A program made the position numbers and the translations under genes. DNA of 27,665 nucleotides from Welwitschia mirabilis (lineage: Eukaryota; Gnetophyta; Gnetopsida; Welwitschiales): NCBI GenBank assembly GCA_051453625.1, contig JBOZIK010000001.1, positions 256,970,655 to 256,998,319 of the forward strand, in the 5' to 3' direction. Positions 21,260-27,665 of the stretch are shown here, in pieces. How positions within the stretch are numbered: position 1 is the stretch's first letter; each line of letters starts with the position of its first letter. The notes under the pieces are model-generated. The model saw nothing but the letters and a program-made list of their open reading frames with translations. It was not told the origin of the DNA and did no database searches.

Positions 21260-22260
21260 AAAATGACTTAAGTCTTAGACTATTAACTTGAAAGGAGTAA
21301 TTATCCTTGAGGCTTAGAAATTTAATAGCACCATGAGAAAATACTTCTAATACCTAGAGTTCCCTTTAGTATAATTTTTAAATAAAGTTCATGAAGTCAT
21401 AAATTATATAGTAAAATAGGTTATTTGGCTCAAAATATTTCCTAAGAATGTTCTTAGTATGATATACTTTCATTATCTATTTTTACAATTATTAGTTTTA
21501 CTAGGCTTAGTTACTAATTTCTACTAGTTAATTCAAGTTAATATTCTTAAATTATAAGGTTTACTTAGATTTGTATTTGACTATTTTATGGATTAAAAGG
21601 ACTTATTTTCAATTTCTAAGGGAAGATGAAAAGCTTTTTCAATTGTATGTTGGTAGGGTGAAATTCTAACTTAGGTTTTATAGGTTATTTGATAGGTACG
21701 TAGAGTATTATTAAGATGTAAAGAATAATATTTTCAATTTTATTTAATTTTCATATACAAAATACTTTTCAACCCTTATTTTAAACCTCTAGTTAACTAT
21801 TAGTTTGTAGATGATAAGAAATTATAAGTATATAAAATGTTTTAGCATTTTCTTATGAGATTTTTAGTATTCTATTGCAAAAATGCATTGCTTCATTATT
21901 AACGTTGGCTTTGAGACAATCAAATAAAAATGATAAATGTTATTTTAAGAATATAATAATAACTCTAGCATCATCTATCTTAGTTGAGATAGCTTTGGCC
22001 TAGTAACATCTACATGCTAAACATCAAATGGAATAACTCCAAGATAAGAGAAAGAGGCATTATATGTCTCCTTTTAATGCTACCTAATCACTGATATTCA
22101 TTACAATATTTATAGTATTTATATTTAACTTTAAAATGAGTTACTGATAAATTCTATATTAAATAATTTATGAGAAGTATTTTTAGCAAAAATGTGACCT
22201 CCACGCACTCCATCATGTGTGAATTTTAAGACATTCAAAGTTTTAAATTATGACATGTAC
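21260..22260 (-). pseudogene. Athila integrase remnant
   Basis: From high to low coordinates, HDGVRGGHIFAKNTSHKLF near 22200 fits the HS..YGGHFG..KTA.K.L segment. DDARVIIIFLK at 21942-21980 fits NDAKVVVKFLKKNIF, followed by AMHFCNRI for the GGTHFCN block. YHLQTNS near 21800 is the YHPQTNGQ.E motif. RISPYQHTIEKAFHLPLEIE at about 21615-21666 fits the GMSPYRLV.GKACHLPVE.E signature, which is specific to Athila and Tat-like elements. NILRKYFEP and AIKFLSLKDNYSFQV at 21430-21290 close the C-terminal part (F.PGQ.VLL..., then FKVNGQRLK). The catalytic triad cannot be assessed as a whole because of breaks. Confidence 0.9.
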
Positions 22261-22522
22261 TTATTAATGATTTGATTAGACTAGTATTTGAAAAGATAAG
22301 GATCATATCAAAATTACTTTATTACTTCGATTAAGGATCCCTTTTTATCTAGATTATTCTAATGTTTAGATAGTTTATGAGGAATAGAATAATTAGTTAT
22401 ATTAGCATACCAAGTTTCTTCTTATAAAGATTAAAGATATTCTTTAGGAAATGAGTAATTTAAAGAAGTTGAATGTAGATGAGATGGAGAGCATTTTCTA
22501 ATGTGAGATAAATGATTATTAA

Positions 22523-22753
22523 CTACACTTTTCTACTTCTTTTTAACTCTTGTTTTAACATTAAATTTTGTAAAAGAAGTATCCATATCAATAATCTAGC
22601 TTTAGAATCCTTATTATCTAATAAGAATTTAAGAGTAGAATGATTAGTAAAGACAGAAATGATATAAATTTTTCTAAGGAAAAAACTGTTGCTAATAAAA
22701 AGTATTTTAAATATTATATAACTTAGTTGAGGATCTTGTAATATTGTGCTCAC
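22523..22753 (-). pseudogene. Athila RNase H remnant
   Basis: A minus-strand frame of 76 codons stays open. Residues 34-61 or so read SVFTNHSTLKFLLDNKDSKA, then RLLIWILLLQ. This matches VFTDHAALKYLL.KKDAKPRLIRWILLLQEFDLEI, a signature of plant Athila-type RNase H. The catalytic aspartate in TDH is Asn here (TNH). The stretch after LLLQ is shifted (NLMLKQELKRSRKV against EFDLEIRDKKGSENV), suggesting a frame error near position 61. It joins the RT remnant directly on its upstream side. Confidence 0.92.
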
Positions 22754-22929
22754 ATTATAAAGAGCATATGATTTTTAATTCTTTCATTAATCTAAGAATA
22801 ATATTACAACATAATAACTTGCATCACATAATAGATAAAAATAAATAGACCAATGCAAAGATAGCAAGATAAGAGATAAAGTGATAAAAAATTAATTTAA
22901 TTTTTAATGTTTCAAGAGAATTATTACAC

Positions 22930-23720
22930 TTAAGATTCCAATTAAAAAAAATCTTTAATGAGGAGAATAATCAAGGATTTTTAGATTTCGGATAAGTATT
23001 AAATGAATCTTCCATAATAATCAAGATTTTCACTAAAATATCTTATGTATTTAGAAATTCTAGGAAACAAAATATGATTGGTAAGTAAAATTTAACAAGA
23101 TTCATTTATATCCCATTATTAAACATCACACATCTTAATACTACTTATTTTGTAATCATGAAATTGCATTCTTGTCTAGTTTAAAAAAAAAAAAAAGAAA
23201 GAAGAGATTTTTCTCTTCATAATGTACAAGAACAAGTTCTGAATTATGTAGAGAAGAATCAAAAGTTTCATTAAAAATTAAAAATTCATTCATAGAAATT
23301 CAATAAATTTATTAGTCATTTCAGAGAAGATAGTGATCATCTACTATTGAAAGATATCTAGGCATTTCAAATGCCAAAGAAAATTTTCTTATGTGAAAAG
23401 GTTCCAAATTAGCATGTAAATGTAGTATTTTTTTAGTTTTCAGGAGTAATTACTATGTTTTTATATCTTGAATATTAATGCAAAAAATAAAACTACTCAT
23501 GATCTACTAGTTTCTTTGAGATATTATTAACAAGGGATAGGTAAAAATGATTCTTATAGGTTATAGTGTTAGGTTTCCTATAGTAAATGCAAATTATCCA
23601 TCTTACACTCACTCTAGTTGGAGTTAATTCATTATTTTAATTATTAAGTGCTATAATTTCAAATGTTTCAGGAATAATTTATGCATGAAATATCCTCTAA
23701 CTAATAGAAATTAGATATAT
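22930..23720 (-). pseudogene. Athila reverse transcriptase remnant
   Basis: In minus-strand order: NELTPTRVSVRWIICIYY then RKPN (ELVPTRIQTGWRVCIDYRKLN) near 23580-23640, and NHFYLSLVNNISKKLVDHE near 23510-23560 (DHFPLPFIDQMLERLAGHS). YSRYKNIVITPEN and TTFTC, then FGTFSHKKIFFG, lie at about 23370-23475 (GYSGYNQI.IAPEDQEKTTFTCPFGTFAYRRMPFG). CNFMITK with VVL and NNGI lies at about 23100-23170 (KCHFMV..GIVLGH..S..GIEV), and DYYGRFI near 23002-23026 (GFYRRFIKDFSKI). The catalytic F.DD box is not clearly readable; the place where it should be reads FLxMNF. A run of A on the minus-template side near 23180 sits within a frame break. Confidence 0.92.
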
Positions 23721-24269
23721 AATTATAGCATTTAATAACTTGAGTACTTTGTTTATTAATACTTCTTTCATGTGAGATTTACTTCTATGTTAAGGCTCTA
23801 TGCTAGGATTGTACTTTTATTTCAAATATATTCTATGAATACTTATAAGACGGTTGGCTCCTTTTAGATTAGATTTTGTTCATCTTATAGCCTCTTTATA
23901 TTGTTTGATCATAAAAACTTAGGATTCATATTAGGAAGTGGATTATTTTGCAAAACTTACTATAGGGTAGGATTCACTATCTTTCAGAAATGCATATGTT
24001 ATATCTTCAAGAAGGTATTTAAGTTTAACATTGAAAATTCACGCTTCACTACAAGGTTACTTTATGGTGCACATGGTAAGAATTAAAATTTAAGTTTCCA
24101 ATGAAATGGATCACAATGGGGCTTTATTTAGAGGATAAGTACTAATTCTTCATGATATTCACATAGTGGATGATTTCATAAGGAGCATAAATATTTAAGG
24201 TTTTATCTCCATTAATTTAGTTAAGTTCACACCTTCTAAGTTATCTATATAATTATTTTTATTGTGTTA

Positions 24270-24660
24270 AAGACTTATAACCTTATACCCATGTTCTGAA
24301 AGGACATCTTTACTACTCCATTTATATAACTAATTAGAGATTTAGAGGTGGTTAGAAATGGTATTTCCAAGATATAGGAAATTATTCTTAAGTTTTGTTT
24401 CATCTTCAAGACTAAAAAATTACTAAGTCATAAACTTTAGCTACTCACATCAACATGTCTTCAATTATAGCATTTGGCATCTTAGTTGAGTAGTTAGTAA
24501 GTTATAAATTTATGCTTATTTTCTTTAGTACCATTAATTTAATTTATTTACACAATATATAAGGCATTAAATTCATACTAGTTTTTAAGTCTAATAAGGA
24601 TCTATCACTGTTTTTGCTACCTATGATACATGAAATTGTTTGGAAACAAAGATCTTTATA
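24270..24660 (-). pseudogene. Athila aspartic protease remnant
   Basis: The minus strand gives TISCIIGSKNSDRSLLDLKT then SMNLMPY at 24558-24650, matching FTIPC.IG....ERALCDLGASINLMPYS, where D(L)G is the active site; here it reads DLKTS, so the glycine is lost. NAIIEDMLM near 24460-24480 fits P.GVIEDVLVKV, and YDLVIF then EIPFL fits DFVVLDMEED...ILGRPFL. Readable frames change at least twice. The enzyme would have cut the gag-pol polyprotein; it is clearly inactive here. Confidence 0.88.
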
Positions 24661-24689
24661 ACTTTGTTGGAAGTTTATTTTAAATTATG

Positions 24690-24890
24690 GACATACTTAT
24701 TATGTTAAGAAAGAATTTTTATTTATGTTCATTTGTCTCTTTATCATGCACATATATTTAAGGAAATTTGTATAAGAAGAACTTTTCTCTAGAACATTGA
24801 AAAAATGAAGATTGATTTTTACTTTCTTAAAGATTTTCAAGAATTCTTCTTCAAGTTGTTTCTCTTTAAACATTATGATAAATTTATGAA
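24690..24890 (-). pseudogene. Athila gag-pol linker remnant before the protease
   Basis: The minus strand reads FKEKQLEEEFLKIFKKVKIN, then LHFFNVLEKSSSYTNFLKYM, at about 24770-24880. This is the PFPQRLKK.KLD.QF.KFLEV.K+L.INIPF..AL.QMPSYAKFLK.IL block that always precedes the protease in Athila-type elements. KRQMN follows where KKRKL is expected. The unassigned 24890-25730 stretch above carries weak similarity to the gag C-terminal region with its TLRSG motif, but I could not fix the motif itself. Confidence 0.85.
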
Positions 24891-25729
24891 ATAATCCCTT
24901 TTTGAGTTTTATATGTCTAAGTATCTCTATGTCATCTTCTTCAAATTTTTAAGTTTAGAAGAATCATTCCTAGGTGCTTAAACATTTTTATTTATTTTAA
25001 TATCACTCATAAGTGAGATATCATTAATTCCATTAGTTCTTTCTTTTTTCCCTCAATAACCATGTTAAAATTTTTTGCGTTAGAAATAAGTTGGGTAGAA
25101 TCTTACCTTTTCCCTTTATTTAAGAAAAGATAAAAATTGAGATGGAGTTTGAAAAAATTGATTTATTACTTGCTTTAGACATTGAAGAGCTTTAAAATTT
25201 TTGTTGTTAATTTTAGCTTATTTGTTATTATTAGCTAACTGTATTTTTACGAAATCTTTAGAAATTTCTTCTAGTGCTCTAATCTAAGGTCTATTGGTTT
25301 TTTGTGAATTAGATGTTTTATTTTATTGAGACTTTGATGAAAATCCATGGTGAATTTTCCTTTTTAGGTTATAAGAATTTCCATAATGAAATGATGATTT
25401 GGTTATTCTTATCCCAAAAGGGTCTCTTATCTTGTATATTATTTGATTTCTTAATTACTATATATCTATAGAGTGAAATAAAGGAATACTTTTAGCTTGT
25501 TTCCTATTCTTTATAAGTACACATAGCATATATAGCCCCACCACTAATCAAAAAACATTTAGATGATTTAAGATTATTTAATATTATAGCGATGTAATCT
25601 ATCTTCTTATTCATATCAACTTCCTCATCTAGCTTACATATTTCTCAGCTTATTACTGTAGAAGATTAAATTTTTATAGCTCATTATTTATTTTTAGATA
25701 ATTTTCCTAAGGTTTTAAAACTTTCAGCT

Positions 25730-26175
25730 ATGTATCTAAGGTATATAATGCTTGATCTAGTTCTTTAGATGTGAAATTTTTACCACTTATCATCTTTATT
25801 AATTGCCTACTTCATGTAGCATAGAAAAATTTAAATATTATTCAAGCCTTAAAATCATATGGGGGAGATCTTCTTAATAGATCTTTAAAGTTTTCAAATT
25901 TCTTATGAAAAGGTTCATTATTTAGTTCTTAGAAGTTCACAATTTTTCTTTACAATTCGTTAGTTTTGTATTGTAGAAATCACCTTTCAAAAAACTTATC
26001 TATAAGCTCTTTTCATCATCTAATTGAATAAGATTTCAATCTATTTAGCCAACATGTAGCTTTTTTTATTAAAAAAAGATGGAAGGATTTTATCCTAGCT
26101 ACATCATCTTGATCACTTATAGTTAAAATTATAACTTCATATTCTCTAAAATGCTCATAAGAATGTTTAAAATCT
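25730..26175 (-). pseudogene. Athila gag (Retrotrans_gag-type) remnant
   Basis: The minus strand gives HSYEHFREYEVIIL at 26131-26167, then ARIKSFHLFLIKKATCWLNR (I.L..FPFSL..KA..WL..L). KELIDKFFER and FLQYKTNEL come next (W..L...FL..FFP..KT..LR), then EPFHKKFENFKDLLRRSPPY at about 25850-25915 (E.L...W+RFK+LLR+CPHHG). Blocks of this kind define the structural gag core of Athila and related Tat elements. Stops break the frame in several places. It lies about 0.9 kb inside the primer-binding site, which is a normal leader length. Confidence 0.9.
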
Positions 26176-27090
26176 AGGGTAACTTAGGAAAATAGTTGAT
26201 GATGACATGTCTTATTTTAATTTAGATTATGTGTAGGGACAAAATCATATAATAAGTTATAGCTAAATACTTAGGTTTCCATATAGCTTTCAATGTTCTC
26301 CTAGGTAGTTCTTGAAGGATACTATCTCTATTAATTCCAATCATGAATAATTTGGTTGAAAGGATATCTATGAGATTCTTAGTTGAAATTTTTCCAATAA
26401 AAAATATAGGCCTAAAATATTCTTGATAAAATCAATGTTAAATTCGTTTAAGGTATTTTGTATTTTGGCTAATTTTCTCTTTCCCTATAGATTCAATTAG
26501 TAGTAAATCTAATCCAATGATGTGTGAAAAATCAAGATTAATTAAAAGATCTCTATGATAAATTACAAATGAAAAGTAATGAGGAACACCAAAATAGATA
26601 ATTTAAAATTTAAAGCAAAAATAACATTTGCAAAGAGGAAGACAATTCTAGTAATATTAATGGTAGCACTACTCAAATTTGAAACATTGTATTATGAAAA
26701 ATAGACAATAAACAAAATGTAAAGTTATATTATTTAGCATAAAGAATTTAAGAGAGGAACTTTTTAAATCTAAAGTTTCAAATCTATGTAATAATGTGAT
26801 CTCTTCATAATGAAACACATAGATAATTTTCAGAACTTTTTATAAACCTACCATCTATGTAATTATAAATGTAAAAACAACATTAGAATACACTTGGATA
26901 AACGTAAAGTCCCACATAATGGATATGATATGAAAATTCATAGATCCATAATGTTATGCTTTAAATACTTGTAGCTATTACAAAGAATATAAAATTTTGG
27001 TAGTTTTAATAGAAATAGATCTAAAAAGTAGAATATTAATAAGAATTTTTACAATGAAAATGATTCTTGGTGAGCCAAAAAAATACCGCA
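26176..27090. other. Leader region of the Athila-like element, unassigned
   Basis: Lies between the primer-binding site and the readable gag core. No open frame or motif is recognised; it probably holds the untranslated leader and the decayed N-terminal part of gag. Confidence 0.4.
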
Positions 27091-27115
27091 ATCCTTGATA
27101 ACTATGCCAAAAACT
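27091..27115 (-). other. Decayed primer-binding site (tRNA-Asp type) plus LTR spacer
   Basis: The plus strand reads atccttgataactatgccaa followed by aaact. The Athila consensus as I recall it, in this orientation, is tccccggcaacggcgcca followed by aaaactt. Most differences are C to T or G to A. It lies exactly at the edge of the 5' LTR alignment (27116). Confidence 0.65.
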
Positions 27116-27450
27116 TTCTATACTTCAACTTTTATTATAATTCTTAGTCTTTGAAAGATATCCAATAGCTATGAAGATATAGGTGGAAGTTTGAAACAAG
27201 TAAACTAGGGAATTCTATAATAGCATAGTTGGTCTTAATCATTATTCTATTCATACAAAATTATAGAGATATTTTATAACTAATAAGATTTAGATAAAGG
27301 TTTTGAAATAATGGATTTGAGTAAAATGGGTTTTAGAAATAATTTAAAGAAGAGGCCAAGAAATTAGATAAAATGAATTTTTCCTCCTTATTCATAAAAT
27401 AAATCTATCAAGAAAACCCAGACCTAGTAAAAGATATTATACTAAGTACA
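27116..27450 (-). repeat. 5' LTR, 3'-terminal segment only
   Basis: Aligns with 16485-16789 in the same orientation from ttctata (27116) to actaagtaca (27450). The expected TG/CA edge reads TT here, a point change. The match to the 3' LTR stops at 27450. Confidence 0.8.
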
Positions 27451-27665
27451 TTATTGCACCGCCAACTTACATGTATTTGATAGGATATTTTGAGTTGTTT
27501 TACAGGAAAATTAGCAGATAAATGCTCAGTTCTCATGATAATGGAGAACCGGGATGTAAAAAATGAAAACATGTAATTTTCAAATAAATTATAAGTATTC
27601 TATGCAAAAAATGAATAAATGATATTCTTGGATGATAATTCCTGCAAACAAAGAAGCAACTAGAC
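27451..27665. other. Unassigned sequence interrupting the 5' LTR
   Basis: This tail shows no similarity to 16790-17035, where the LTR partner should continue. It is slightly richer in GC than the element. It could be the start of an insertion into the LTR or the flank of a deletion; the window ends before this can be told. Confidence 0.4.

Larger units (their letters stand above)
16485..27450 (-). mobile_element. Athila-lineage Ty3/gypsy retrotransposon, about 11 kb, degenerate
   Basis: The minus strand gives the full order from right to left: partial 5' LTR (27450-27116), primer-binding site (27108-27091), gag (26175-25730), gag-pol linker (24890-24690), protease (24660-24270), RT (23720-22930), RNase H (22753-22523), integrase (22260-21260), an env-region protein (19330-18770), and the 3' LTR ending at 16485. 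Length, tRNA-Asp-type primer site, gag type, protease and RT motifs, and a long region between integrase and 3' LTR all point to the Athila lineage. All reading frames are broken. The LTR segments align over about 305-335 bases at roughly two-thirds identity by eye, so the element is old. Confidence 0.88.

Noticed and set aside
23175-23195. Poly-A run as a possible retroposed tail
   Set aside because: It lies within the Athila RT remnant, whose motifs continue on both sides, so it is more likely local slippage than an insertion end.
23901-24086. 61-codon plus-strand open frame
   Set aside because: It lies antisense between the protease and RT remnants of the Athila-like element and has no motif of its own.
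1-27665. CRISPR arrays, bacterial operons, tRNA or rRNA genes
   Set aside because: No regularly spaced repeats, no cloverleaf or rRNA-like sequence was seen, and all recognised content is plant retroelement.

Overview
The window looks like a repeat-rich, gene-poor, very AT-rich stretch of a nuclear plant genome, most likely an angiosperm. I found no intact protein-coding gene and no RNA gene. What can be recognised is a graveyard of retroelements: three pieces of plant L1-type LINEs, one Ty3/gypsy chromovirus, one large Athila-lineage Ty3/gypsy element, and one solo LTR. All coding remnants lie on the minus strand, are full of stops and frameshifts, and were identified by reading all frames for conserved family motifs. 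Assignments rest on motif order and spacing, not on database searches.

Layout. 1-3440: a degenerate LINE read right to left (endonuclease, reverse transcriptase, post-RT region), with the post-RT part duplicated in tandem. 3441-5690: nothing firmly recognised. 5690-9560: a chromovirus pol remnant (RT, RNase H, integrase). Its RT is split by a 1.9 kb, 5'-truncated LINE insertion (7454-9365) with a 7-bp candidate target-site duplication; this insert is less AT-rich than its surroundings and so probably younger. 9895-10270: another LINE zinc-binding-domain fragment. 10271-12725: unassigned. 12731-13581: a clean 851-bp solo LTR, TG...CA, flanked by the 5-bp duplication TGTAA and carrying a TATA box. 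13587-15858: unassigned. 15860-16250: a TG microsatellite broken by an assembly gap of exactly 100 N, followed by tandem-duplicated flank units. 16485-27450: an Athila-like element of about 11 kb with 3' LTR, env-like region, integrase, RNase H, RT, protease, gag, decayed primer-binding site and part of the 5' LTR. 27451-27665: different sequence that interrupts or replaces the rest of that LTR.

How the parts relate. The nesting gives relative ages. The chromovirus predates the LINE inside it. The Athila element is old, since its two LTR segments are only roughly two-thirds identical by eye and its primer-binding site shows mostly C-to-T and G-to-A changes. The solo LTR keeps perfect ends and target duplication. 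No unambiguously new biological system was found. The most notable observations are the nested insertion with its non-coding cargo-like tail, the recoverable Athila architecture including an env-region domain, the solo LTR, and the tandem duplication inside a LINE ORF.
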